Counted from the stretch's first letter, positions 1 to 7,203 are shown. The stretch is 16,665 nt of DNA from Acidimicrobiaceae bacterium (GCA_027459565.1 DAIDIA010000297.1:1-16665); one strand, 5' to 3'. Notes: generated by a model from the sequence alone, not told the origin. Program-made: numbers and translations.

Positions 1-2646
1 ATTCGAGAAGAGGAGGTCACACAAAGCCACGAACTGCCGCGAAGTCGTCGCCGCTACGTCTTGTGTTTCTATGGAAAGGCATGCCGCATCGAACGCGGGA
101 GCGCTGATTTGGCGCAGTTCATTGACCTCAAGGCGACGACGGATAGAGCCCGTCGCGGCGGCAACTTCGAGCATGGCGAACGGATCTCGACTATCCGATA
201 ACGCTTGCAGTCGATTGTTCCAATCGTCGGAGGTGCCGACACGCAGTTGGGTGGTATTCGCCGAGCCAGAACGCGGACGCGAGGGCGTCAGCCAACCATC
301 GTCAATGGCGACTTCTGCTAGATAACGACCAGCCGGGATCCGACCAAATCCACTCACCTCTGCTGATCCGACGTGTCCGTCAGGAATCGGCTCGCTGATA
401 GATGAATCCCACGGGCGATCGAGCGACCACAGTCGGACGACCCGATTTCGGATCGGTCGGTACTCCTCGAATGTGAGGCCTACGATGCAGAATTCCCCAT
501 CCAAGATTGCTTCTGCCGTGATGGGACCCAGATCTAGGGACGCGCGTATCTCGCCTATAGGAACTGGACGGTCCTCGACGACGACAATGATCTTGAGCCG
601 AGATGCGTCGCTGCTCCGGATCGAATCTCGGAAGCGAGCGAGATCGAAAATCCATCGACCATCCGATCCGGAGGCACGCACGTCATCACTCCGCTGGATC
701 TGCGTTCCTCCATTGTCGAGCACCACAGCAATTCGTGCGCCGACTACGCCCGTGCGTACCACCAGCGCGGTAGCGGTGCCGTCTATCAGTTCGTCTGAGG
801 GAATGATCGTTGATCTATCGGCGAGCACGGTTGAGGGGTCGTCCGAACGCGTGATGCCCCATAGCAAGCGATTAACACGGACTCGAAGTGTCACCGAAGC
901 TGCCGATGCGGTGCTCGTCGCCACGCACATGACATGGTCGCTGTCGTCCGCGGCAGTCAGCTGGGAAAAGTTATCGGTTCCCTCGCCTGCCAAAGCGATG
1001 CCAGGATCGGCAGTAAGCGTGACCGAAGTTCCAGTGTCGCCAGGACAGAAAATCCGCTGTGGCCGTTGAACTTCCAGATTGGGTACGACGACAAATGCCG
1101 TCCTGAGATCAGAGCCCAATGGACCTTGCACAACAATGTCAACTCGCTCGAGATTTGTCGGAAGAAGATCGTCGATTCGAAGGCCTGAGTCGTTCGACGG
1201 CAAATCCGCCGCATTGACGTTCGACAGCAGTTCGCCGCTCCTTACCCGAATGCGCCAGTAACCAGCAGGAAGACCGTTTTCACCAAAGGTCACGGTGGGA
1301 GGCGAGGCGTACACAGGAAGACCGTCATCGGTCGTGATGCCTTCGACTATCGGACCAATCAGCTGAGGACGCTGTCCGGGCGACAGGACCCGAACTCGAT
1401 GAGTCGTCTCGTCCCGCCCTTGAGCCAACAAGGTGCGCACGCCCCGGAGGTCGACGTGGATGAGGGAGAAACCGCTCCACTCGCCTGCGGGCTGCGGAAG
1501 TTCCTGCAGCGTGCGCAGATCAGCGCTAACGCCATCGCTCAACGATGCCGTTATCTTCGTATCGTGCGGGCAAAGCACCCATGCTTCCGCGAGGCGCAAT
1601 CCGGTGGCGATGTTGGCCGCGTAACCGTCAATCGGATTGAAGAAGACAGCAGGGACAGGATCGAGCCCTTCAAAGTTGTTGTGGCGAGCCACGGTTCCCC
1701 CACTGAACAGATCGCACGACCAAGAGCGTGCCGGAGGCAGTCGAACGACGCGAGACTCACCATGAGTCGTGGAGTAGCGCCGCGTCTGACGCCCATCTTG
1801 CACATACCACTCGCCGTCCGCGGCCGAAGGCGGTAGTGGGGGGAGTTCAAGAGCCGGTCCTCGCGGGTCCCACGGGTCGAGGACGATTCGTGGACGAGGC
1901 ATCGAGGTAGCGATTCTGGACGCCGATGCCGTGCTCTTCTCGGAAAGCTCTGCAAATGCCTCTACAACGTAAGGCGGCAATCCCAAATCTTCTGCTGACG
2001 GAATCGACTTTGACCTAGCGAACTCCCGTACGAGGTCAATGCAGCGATCAATGAGATCCACAGCCAGTTCGCCGCCGTAGAGGAGGAACCGTTCAACCGG
2101 CTTATCGATACCTTGGAAGCGAGTCTTCCGTGTTCGCCAGAAGGTCAACAGGTCAACTGCATCCGTGACACCGCGACTCAGGTCGTGGAGTAAGAGCGCG
2201 AAGAAATCACCGAGGCAGTATTTCGGGATACCACCATGGGCGAGAATTGGCGTTAGATAAGGTCGAGCGTTCTCACGAATGACCAGGTCATCGAAGTCTT
2301 CGAGACCGAGCTGGCGCAGTGCATCGACCGTGGGTCTAGTGAACGATTGATCGACTTGGGAAACTGACTGATTGGCGAAAAAACCGCCCGCCTCATAGCC
2401 ATAGATGCCTTCGCTGACCATGTAGCAAACGAGAGTCGCGGGGTAGAGACGACTAATCAGCCGAGGGTCGCTCCCGCACCTTTGGATGATCGCACGGAGT
2501 GCTGCGGATACTTCGGTCCTCATCGCGGCATCGATACCGATCTCCGCGACCAGTCGACGATGTTTTAGCTGGTCGGCGAGGACGCGTTCGAACTCACGGG
2601 CAGCAGCGAGACTGGAACTCTCGATTCCTGACGTGTTGACTGTCAA
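1..2646 (-). CDS. Large protein of unknown function, C-terminus cut by window edge; possibly defence-island associated
   Basis: On the minus strand one frame has no stop from the left edge up to a TAG at 2674-2676, giving 882 visible residues from a TTG at 2646; the C-terminus is outside the window. The next start is an ATG at 2523, but the residues between them (helical, with LADQLKHRRL) look coding, so I prefer the longer form. Neither start has a good ribosome site. Residues about 1-270 look alpha-helical, with YPATLVCYMVSEGIYGYE near residue 65 and ILAHGGIPKYC at 134-144, then DKPVERFLLYGGE. From about residue 300 on the sequence is beta-rich with Pro/Gly turns, suggesting several beta-sandwich domains. 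I see no Walker, nuclease or methylase motif in the visible part. The combined architecture reminds me of large uncharacterised proteins in phage-defence islands, but this is recollection, not a family match. GC is lower than in the rest of the window. That it is a real gene is nearly certain; its function is unknown. Confidence 0.85.
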   Translation of the reverse strand, partial: MTVNTSGIESSSLAAAREFERVLADQLKHRRLVAEIGIDAAMRTEVSAALRAIIQRCGSDPRLISRLYPATLVCYMVSEGIYGYEAGGFFANQSVSQVDQSFTRPTVDALRQLGLEDFDDLVIRENARPYLTPILAHGGIPKYCLGDFFALLLHDLSRGVTDAVDLLTFWRTRKTRFQGIDKPVERFLLYGGELAVDLIDRCIDLVREFARSKSIPSAEDLGLPPYVVEAFAELSEKSTASASRIATSMPRPRIVLDPWDPRGPALELPPLPPSAADGEWYVQDGRQTRRYSTTHGESRVVRLPPARSWSCDLFSGGTVARHNNFEGLDPVPAVFFNPIDGYAANIATGLRLAEAWVLCPHDTKITASLSDGVSADLRTLQELPQPAGEWSGFSLIHVDLRGVRTLLAQGRDETTHRVRVLSPGQRPQLIGPIVEGITTDDGLPVYASPPTVTFGENGLPAGYWRIRVRSGELLSNVNAADLPSNDSGLRIDDLLPTNLERVDIVVQGPLGSDLRTAFVVVPNLEVQRPQRIFCPGDTGTSVTLTADPGIALAGEGTDNFSQLTAADDSDHVMCVATSTASAASVTLRVRVNRLLWGITRSDDPSTVLADRSTIIPSDELIDGTATALVVRTGVVGARIAVVLDNGGTQIQRSDDVRASGSDGRWIFDLARFRDSIRSSDASRLKIIVVVEDRPVPIGEIRASLDLGPITAEAILDGEFCIVGLTFEEYRPIRNRVVRLWSLDRPWDSSISEPIPDGHVGSAEVSGFGRIPAGRYLAEVAIDDGWLTPSRPRSGSANTTQLRVGTSDDWNNRLQALSDSRDPFAMLEVAAATGSIRRRLEVNELRQISAPAFDAACLSIETQDVAATTSRQFVALCDLLFSN

Positions 2647-2647
2647 C
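2635..2647. repeat. 13-bp inverted repeat at the 5' end of the large minus-strand gene
   Basis: GTTGAC-T-GTCAAC is a perfect inverted repeat with a one-base centre. On the minus strand it contains a perfect TTGACA hexamer (2641-2646) that overlaps the proposed TTG start codon. It could be an operator or a -35 element for a shorter transcript starting at the ATG at 2523, but I see no convincing -10 at the right spacing. It may also be chance. Confidence 0.35.
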
Positions 2648-2698
2648 TGGTTCGCTCGCTCTCTGATCGCGATCTACGAGCCAGCCTATCTACCAGGT

Positions 2699-3035
2699 AT
2701 GACAGTCGCCCGATTGATGAGGTTTGGGCTGGCGACGGAGTTGGTTACTGGGGCCGGGACACCCGCAGCGAAGCCGGTGTTACCCAGCGGTCGGGGCCCA
2801 GCGGAAGCTAGTCGAGGCGCAGTTCCCTACGACAGAGCCAGTCGGGATCGGAGTCGAACTACGCGACGGAGGACTGGACCGGCTCCTGCCGGGGGCACTG
2901 CGGGTTGACGGCGATACTCGTTTGTCGGTCTCTGCGAAGATCAACATAAATGAGGTAGATGTGTTGATCTCAAAAATGCATTGGGAAAATATTGTACGGA
3001 TAGAGACGGATGATGTCGTCCAGATCCGCGCTTGA
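2699..3035 (+). pseudogene. Possible small plus-strand gene broken by a frameshift
   Basis: From an ATG at 2699 one frame reads MTVARLMRFGLATELVTGAG and continues plausibly to about 2790. There the protein-like signal moves to the next frame, which reads AQRKLVEAQFPTTEPVGIGV and continues to a TGA at 3033-3035, ending in DDVVQIRA. The second frame on its own has only a TTG start at 2724 after a TGA at 2718, with a junk-like N-terminus. A single-base change in the GGGGCCC run near 2797-2803 would join the two into about 110 residues. I do not recognise the product. It is divergent from the large gene on its left. The alternative is that only the tail is a relic of a larger gene, or that nothing here is coding. 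Confidence 0.3.
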
Positions 3036-3302
3036 ACAGGCCATTGATCGTTTGGAGAAGGCCGCTCTTCCGATCGTTAGAAGAACGAAATCGTTCGGTT
3101 CCTTGGAATGCGAGCAAGATGGAGATCGCCCCAGATATCCGGCGCATTGAATCTCCTAAGAGATCTGAGTTGAGTTCTATAAGGTTTTCTCAAGGATGCG
3201 CACTTCTTGCGCGGCAAAGGCACGGACCAGACGGAAATGGCTGGCCCCTGACCACAGGTGCGGCGCCGAACTGCTGAACTCCTCGTAGGCAATCTCCCGG
3301 TC
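3036..3302. other. Non-coding stretch, no feature seen
   Basis: Between the possible broken gene and the SRPBCC gene both strands give only short frames with unlikely amino-acid composition. I see no tRNA cloverleaf, repeat, terminator or insertion-sequence end here. It may be the junction between the lower-GC left end and the chromosomal backbone. Confidence 0.4.
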
Positions 3303-3737
3303 TCAGGAAGAGAGCCCTTTTGCCAGGTCGTCAAAGAACGATCGCCACCCCTCTTCTGCTCGGGCGTAGTTCTCCGCCGGAATGTTCCCGCCGGCCTGGG
3401 TAAATATCATCTCCGTCCCGTCCGCGACCGCTTTGAGCTCCACCGTCACCCGTTCATATTGATCACCAGGTCGATCGCTCAGACTGAGAACGAGTCGATT
3501 GGGAGCATCCACCTCAAGATAGGAGCCGTGCCAACCGATCTCCATCCCGTCGCTGAGGATCATCCGTGCACTCCAATCGCCACCAACCCGCAGGTCCATG
3601 CGTACGTCCTAGACGACGGTTGACTCCGTGCCAAACCAGCGGCCGAACTGCGCGGGGTTTGTCCACGCTGCGAAGATCACCTCTGGCGAGGCGTCGAATA
3701 CGCGCGTGATGGAGATGTATGAACTGTCATCTGTCAT
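3303..3737 (-). pseudogene. AHSA1/SRPBCC-domain protein interrupted by an in-frame TAG
   Basis: From the ATG at 3737 the frame gives 144 codons up to a TGA at 3303-3305, but codon 43 is TAG (plus positions 3609-3611). Both sides are clearly the same domain and the frame does not shift: the N-terminal side has ITRVFDASPEVIFAAWTNPA and RWFGTE, the C-terminal side has DVRMDLRVGGDWSARM, then ending GWRSFFDDLAKGLSS. This is the helix-grip fold of the activator-of-Hsp90-ATPase-1-like group (PF08327), usually about 140-160 aa with unknown small hydrophobic ligands. The ATG overlaps the stop of the ArsR gene in an ATGA, the standard pairing of a repressor with a SRPBCC partner. The stop could be a recent nonsense mutation, a sequencing error, or less likely a readthrough codon. 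Re-initiation at the ATG at 3599 would give a 98-residue fragment lacking the first strand and helices. Confidence 0.85.
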
Positions 3738-4066
3738 GGCGATGATCCTTCCTGATCCGCTAGATGCTTCTCAAGACGGTCGAAAGATGTCTCCCAGAGC
3801 TGGCGGTAGTCGCCCAACCAAGCGCTCGCTCGGCCGAGTGCAACGGCTCGCAATCGGCACGGTCGTTGTTGCGCCCTCCGACCCCGGGAGATCAAACCGG
3901 CCTGTTCGAGTACGTGAAGGTGCTTGGAGACTGCCTGGAAACTCATGGCGAACGGCTTCGCCAGCTCACCTACCGTGGCCTCCCCATGCGCCAACTGTCG
4001 GACAATGGCCCGTCGCGTCGGATCGGCGAGCGCCGAAAACACGGCGCTCAGCTCCCGTTCCCCCAT
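3734..4066 (-). CDS. ArsR/SdpR-family winged-helix transcriptional repressor
   Basis: The 110-residue product has the ArsR fold: FSALADPTRRAIVRQLAHGE at about 10-29, the recognition helix around FAMSFQAVSKHLHVLEQAGL (39-58), the wing SRGRRAQQRPCRL, and a C-terminal helix with WLGDYRQLWETSFDRLEKHL typical of repressors paired with AHSA1/SRPBCC proteins. It lacks the CxC metal site of arsenic sensors, so the inducer is probably not a metal (inference). I chose the ATG at 4066 because GGAG lies six bases upstream and the proposed transcription start is near 4098. An ATG at 4096 would add ten residues but lies inside the operator at the transcript end. Its TGA overlaps the ATG of the SRPBCC gene by four bases, so the two are translationally coupled. 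It very likely represses its own operon through the palindrome in front of it. Confidence 0.92.
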   Translation of the reverse strand: MGERELSAVFSALADPTRRAIVRQLAHGEATVGELAKPFAMSFQAVSKHLHVLEQAGLISRGRRAQQRPCRLRAVALGRASAWLGDYRQLWETSFDRLEKHLADQEGSSP

Positions 4067-4088
4067 CCCGACTCCAGATGACCCTTTC

Positions 4089-4104
4089 TCAACCATATGG
4101 TTGA
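4089..4104. promoter_or_regulatory. Perfect 16-bp palindromic operator of the ArsR-family repressor
   Basis: TCAACCATATGGTTGA is a perfect palindrome centred at 4096/4097. It directly follows the -10 box of the minus-strand promoter and covers the expected transcription start. AACCATATGGTT-type sites are what I expect in front of ArsR-SRPBCC pairs, so binding here should block initiation. Autoregulation is inferred from position and symmetry. Confidence 0.8.
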
Positions 4105-4133
4105 ATAATAAGACAGCAGAACGCTCTGCGCAA
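4105..4133 (-). promoter_or_regulatory. Promoter of the ArsR-SRPBCC operon
   Basis: Read on the minus strand there is TTGCGC (4133-4128), a 17-base spacer, and TATTAT (4110-4105). Transcription would start near 4098, inside the palindromic operator, leaving a short leader with the GGAG ribosome site for the ATG at 4066. Confidence 0.7.
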
Positions 4134-4141
4134 CTTGGTCG

Positions 4142-4477
4142 TTGTATGGAGCGCTGTCCGAGCCAGAGGTGCCCGCGCGAAGGCACACCGGAAGGTGTCG
4201 CCTCGCGTGTGGCCGCGATGGAGTTGCCGCGTCCTTTAAGTTCCGTACGTCGCCGGGGAGAAGACTCCAGGCAGCCCGAACGTTCCCCGCGCAAGGTGGT
4301 CATGGCGCACACGGGCCAAGGGCAGACGATGCCGAATCGTCCGAAGGTCAAGACCCGTTCGGCGCTTTGGAGCGGTCCGTCGGGTCTGAACCCGAACTGC
4401 GGTGGGAACCTGGGGAGCTCGAGGCTGACGAGCACCTCGCGCGACCCGCGACGACACCGTAGCGAGCGAACCTCCCT
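4142..4477. other. Gap without a recognisable gene
   Basis: About 335 bases separate the ArsR promoter from the end of the AhpD-like gene. Several frames stay open by GC bias, but their translations are Arg/Pro/Ser-rich with no domain signal. The only structured element I see is the hairpin at 4176-4207. Confidence 0.5.
4176..4207. repeat. 13-bp hairpin with GGAA tetraloop
   Basis: The arms pair as CGCGA / GGC / ACACC with GGTGT / GCC / TCGCG, with single-base bulges at 4181 and 4199 and a GGAA (GNRA-class) loop at 4190-4193. It lies downstream of the AhpD-like gene on the minus strand, but no T-run follows on either strand. It could be a weak or factor-dependent terminator, an mRNA-stabilising hairpin, or chance. 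Confidence 0.45.
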
Positions 4478-4855
4478 CTACCCCGATGGCGTCGGCTGAC
4501 CAGATCGCTGCGCGCGCTCGGCGACCGCCTCGTCGAATGCTCGCAGTGCCCTTGGACCCCAGACGGTTCCCGGACCACCATTCATCGAGATCGCAACGCC
4601 AAGTGCCTCGGCAACCATCTGCCGGGTCGCCTGCTGCCGGGCCGCGCCACGAGCGTGGGCGACGATGCATCCATCGCATTCTCGCGTCACGGCGATGACG
4701 AGTGCCATCAGCTCCTTGATCTGTGCCGGGAGTTCACCCTCTCGGAGCGCCGCGGACGAGGTATCGACGTGACCCTTCCAAACGTCGGGGATGAGGTCCC
4801 GGAGATCGCGCGCCGGTTGGCGCAGCTCGGATCGTATATCGTCGTTGCTCTCCAT
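4478..4855 (-). CDS. AhpD-like / carboxymuconolactone decarboxylase family protein
   Basis: The 125-residue product matches the AhpD/CMD fold (PF02627): Glu48 in IKELMALVIAVTRECDGC, then Cys60-Asp-Gly-Cys63 and His67, the CxxCxxxH active site of AhpD-type disulfide reductase/peroxidase proteins, followed by the family's C-terminal stretch MNGGPGTVWGPRALRAFDEA (91-110). The thiol pair suggests redox chemistry on peroxides or other sulfur species in the cytoplasm rather than true decarboxylation; the substrate is unknown. The start at 4855 is fixed by GGGAGG (4863-4868) seven bases upstream; an ATG at 4873 would place that site inside the coding region. It is divergent from the MMPL gene, and the CsoR-type operator at 4936-4953 lies about 80 bases upstream of its start, so it may share that control (inference). 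Confidence 0.9.
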   Translation of the reverse strand: MESNDDIRSELRQPARDLRDLIPDVWKGHVDTSSAALREGELPAQIKELMALVIAVTRECDGCIVAHARGAARQQATRQMVAEALGVAISMNGGPGTVWGPRALRAFDEAVAERAQRSGQPTPSG

Positions 4856-4927
4856 ATCGCTACCTCCCGACAAGAGCGTACCGACCTTCGGCGGCGCATG
4901 GAGCTGCCGAGGGGGAATCAGGCGCGT

Positions 4928-4955
4928 TTGACTCCTATACCCCTAGGGGTATACT
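4928..4955 (+). promoter_or_regulatory. MMPL promoter, near leaderless
   Basis: TTGACT (4928-4933), a 16-base spacer and TATACT (4950-4955) form a near-consensus promoter. Transcription should start near 4962, two bases before the ATG at 4964, and no Shine-Dalgarno sequence precedes that ATG. The operator occupies the spacer and overlaps the -10 box. Confidence 0.8.
4936..4953. promoter_or_regulatory. CsoR/CstR-type operator in the MMPL promoter
   Basis: TATACCCCTAGGGGTATA is a perfect 18-bp palindrome centred at 4944/4945. It matches the ATACCC-N4-GGGTAT pattern known for CsoR-family repressors. It fills the spacer between -35 and -10, so a bound repressor would block the polymerase. A related site precedes the repressor gene encoded downstream. 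Confidence 0.88.
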
Positions 4956-4963
4956 CTCTCTCC

Positions 4964-7141
4964 ATGACAACCACGACAGAGATCGAACGGCCGCGCCTTG
5001 TCCATCTTGGGGAGCAAGAGGCGGTAAAGGAGAGCACCGGCCTACTCGGAAGGCTGGGATTCTGGTCGGTGCGGAACCGGCGCAAGGTATTCATCGGTTG
5101 GCTCATCGCAATCGTGCTTCTGGGCGTATTTGCCCCAGGGGTGGAGAAGGCTCTGAGCGGAGCGGGATGGCAGGCCGACGGCTCACAGTCTGTTGCCGAG
5201 CGCAACCTCGCGATGAAGTACTTCGGGGGCCAGGCAAGCTCGTCGATCCAGGTCGTCGTCTCCTCGACTGCTCCGATCGGCAGTCCCGGGACGCAACGGA
5301 TCATCAGATCTGCCGAGGCGACACTGCGCAGTGACCACCGCATCGGCAGGATCGTTCCTCCGACCCCGGGGTACACGATCAGCGCGGATCAGCGAACCGG
5401 GATAATCCTCGGCGGCGCGAACGCGGACACAAACACGATGGTACGCGCCGCAGACGATCTCAAGGGAAGGCTCGCTGCGCTCAGCACCGCGCAGGTGCGC
5501 GTCGTCGCAACGGGATCGTCCGTTCTGTGGTCCGATTTCAACAATGCCAACCGCTCGGCAATGATGAAGTCCGAGCTCTTTTCGTGGCCGGTGACGATGG
5601 CGATCCTTGTCATCGCCTTCGGATCGCTTGTCGCGGCAGGTCTTCCGCTCCTCCTCACGATGGTTGGACTGCTGAGCGCAGCGGGAATGCTCGATCTCTT
5701 GACCCGGATCACTCCGATCTCGATCTGGGCGATGAACTTTGCGTTGATGTTCGCACTCGCGTTGGGAATCGACTACGCACTCTTCATTGTTGTGCGCTTT
5801 CGCGGCGCGCATTTTGGCAGAGGACGAGACGTCGCGCACTCGGTCGCGGAGACGATGGATACGGCGGGCAAGGCCGTACTCTTCTCCGGGATCACCGTGT
5901 TGATCTCACTTTCCAGTGTGATGATCGTTCCCTCTCCGGCATTCCGTTCGATGGCAGGCGGAATCATGCTTGCCGTCGCGTTCGTACTCACGGCGACCCT
6001 GACGCTCCTTCCCGCCGTCCTTGGCAAGCTCGATGATCGGGTCGACGCGCTCGCGCTTCCCTGGGTCCACCAGGGTGAGCACCGTTCGCAAAGATTCGCC
6101 CGTTGGGGCGAGCTCCTGTGGTGCCGCCCAAAGAGTTTTGGAACGATCGCGCTTGTTGCCCTTGTCGCGCTCTCGATTCCAATCTTTGGACTCAAGACCG
6201 CAATGCCCTCGATCAAGGTCGTGCCGACCAGCGCGAGCTCTCGCGTTGGCTATTCCGCTGCGCAGTCCGCGTTCGGCGTCGGGGCACCGGGACAGCTCCA
6301 GGTGATCGCGCCAAGGGCCGAGGCCGCAAGGGTCACCGCGGTGCTGACCGCCGATCGCACGATCGCGGCCGTCGCACCCGCACAGCCGTCGATCGGAGAT
6401 TCCTCGCTGGTGATGATCTCGGCGCAGCCGACCGTCGATCCCTCGAATCCATTGCTGGGACAGGCGATCGCGCACATCCGGACCCAGCTTCCGACCGGTG
6501 CTGTACTCGGGGGGGCGCCGGCAGAGAACTACGACCTCCAGCAGGCTCTCTCGAAAAAGACACCGCTCGTGATCGCGATGGTGCTGGTGCTCGGATTCAT
6601 CCTGCTCCTCTTCGCGCTCCAGGCGGTACTGATCGCAGCCCTTGGCGTGCTGACGAGCCTGCTCGCCACGGCGGGGGCCTTCGGCGTCGCGCGCCTCGTC
6701 TTCCAGAACGGCATTGGACACAGCCTGCTCGGTCTCAGCCCCCAGGGGTTCTTGGACGCATGGGATCCGGTGTTCTTCTTCGCGATGATCTTCGCAATCT
6801 CGATGGACTACACCGTCTTCCTTCTGTCGAGCACCAAGGAGCACTTCGAGCGTTCTCGAGATCCCAAGGATGCGATGGTGAACGGACTTGCCCACTCGGG
6901 GCGCGTCATCTTCTCCGCAGCGGCGGTGATGATCGCGGTCTTCTTCACCTTCTCGCTCTCTGGTCCGCTCCCGCCAAAGGAGATGGGAATCATCCTCGGC
7001 GTCGCGGTGTTCCTCGATGCCTTCTTCGTCCGGTTGCTGCTCCTGCCGGTGCTGCTCCGGCTCACCGGGATGGCCGCATGGTGGGCGCCGAAATGGCTGC
7101 TGAAGGCACTACCGACGATCAGCTTCGCCCATGGCGACTGA
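4964..7141 (+). CDS. MMPL family (RND superfamily) membrane exporter
   Basis: The 725-residue product has the full MMPL layout: a cytoplasmic N-terminus, a first membrane helix near residues 43-60, an extracytoplasmic loop to about 190, a bundle of helices, a second loop at about 400-535, and a second bundle. Asp270-Tyr271 in LGIDYALFIVVRFR and Asp615-Tyr616 in ISMDYTVFLLSSTKEHFERS are the paired Asp-Tyr motifs of proton-driven MMPL proteins. Length is normal for the YdfJ-like branch (about 700-750). The substrate cannot be read from the sequence; relatives export lipids, siderophores or drugs. I chose the ATG at 4964 because a strong promoter ends at 4955. Longer open reading upstream crosses that promoter and the opposing gene and is an artefact. 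Regulation by the CsoR/CstR-family repressor 137 bases downstream is strongly suggested by the operator. Confidence 0.95.
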   Translation: MTTTTEIERPRLVHLGEQEAVKESTGLLGRLGFWSVRNRRKVFIGWLIAIVLLGVFAPGVEKALSGAGWQADGSQSVAERNLAMKYFGGQASSSIQVVVSSTAPIGSPGTQRIIRSAEATLRSDHRIGRIVPPTPGYTISADQRTGIILGGANADTNTMVRAADDLKGRLAALSTAQVRVVATGSSVLWSDFNNANRSAMMKSELFSWPVTMAILVIAFGSLVAAGLPLLLTMVGLLSAAGMLDLLTRITPISIWAMNFALMFALALGIDYALFIVVRFRGAHFGRGRDVAHSVAETMDTAGKAVLFSGITVLISLSSVMIVPSPAFRSMAGGIMLAVAFVLTATLTLLPAVLGKLDDRVDALALPWVHQGEHRSQRFARWGELLWCRPKSFGTIALVALVALSIPIFGLKTAMPSIKVVPTSASSRVGYSAAQSAFGVGAPGQLQVIAPRAEAARVTAVLTADRTIAAVAPAQPSIGDSSLVMISAQPTVDPSNPLLGQAIAHIRTQLPTGAVLGGAPAENYDLQQALSKKTPLVIAMVLVLGFILLLFALQAVLIAALGVLTSLLATAGAFGVARLVFQNGIGHSLLGLSPQGFLDAWDPVFFFAMIFAISMDYTVFLLSSTKEHFERSRDPKDAMVNGLAHSGRVIFSAAAVMIAVFFTFSLSGPLPPKEMGIILGVAVFLDAFFVRLLLLPVLLRLTGMAAWWAPKWLLKALPTISFAHGD

Positions 7142-7184
7142 GCGAGGTGCGCGCTGCGCCACGATCGGCCGCGCGGCGACGACC

Positions 7185-7203
7185 ATACCCATACGGGTAC
7201 TAT
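7185..7203 (+). promoter_or_regulatory. Second CsoR/CstR-type operator with -10 box, in front of the repressor gene
   Basis: ATACCC-ATAC-GGGTAC (7185-7200) repeats the operator pattern of the MMPL promoter with one mismatch at its last base. It overlaps a -10-like TACTAT (7198-7203); the -35 region is weak. The placement suggests the repressor controls its own gene. Confidence 0.75.

Noticed and set aside
2640..3040. A tRNA or phage attachment site at the composition boundary
   Set aside because: GTCGAAC near 2852 recalls a T-loop, but I could not pair the acceptor or anticodon arms, and no direct repeat was found.
4067..4435. Long minus-strand extension upstream of the ArsR start
   Set aside because: It crosses the promoter and the palindromic operator, its residues are Arg/Ser/Pro-rich with no family signal, and a good ribosome site precedes the ATG at 4066.
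4655..4963. Upstream extension of the MMPL frame
   Set aside because: It covers the opposing AhpD-like gene and the promoter/operator; MMPL proteins start near the ATG at 4964.
5906..6895. Long open frame opposite the MMPL gene
   Set aside because: Its translation is dominated by Arg, Glu, His and Asp, a mirror of hydrophobic codons on the coding strand, with no domain.
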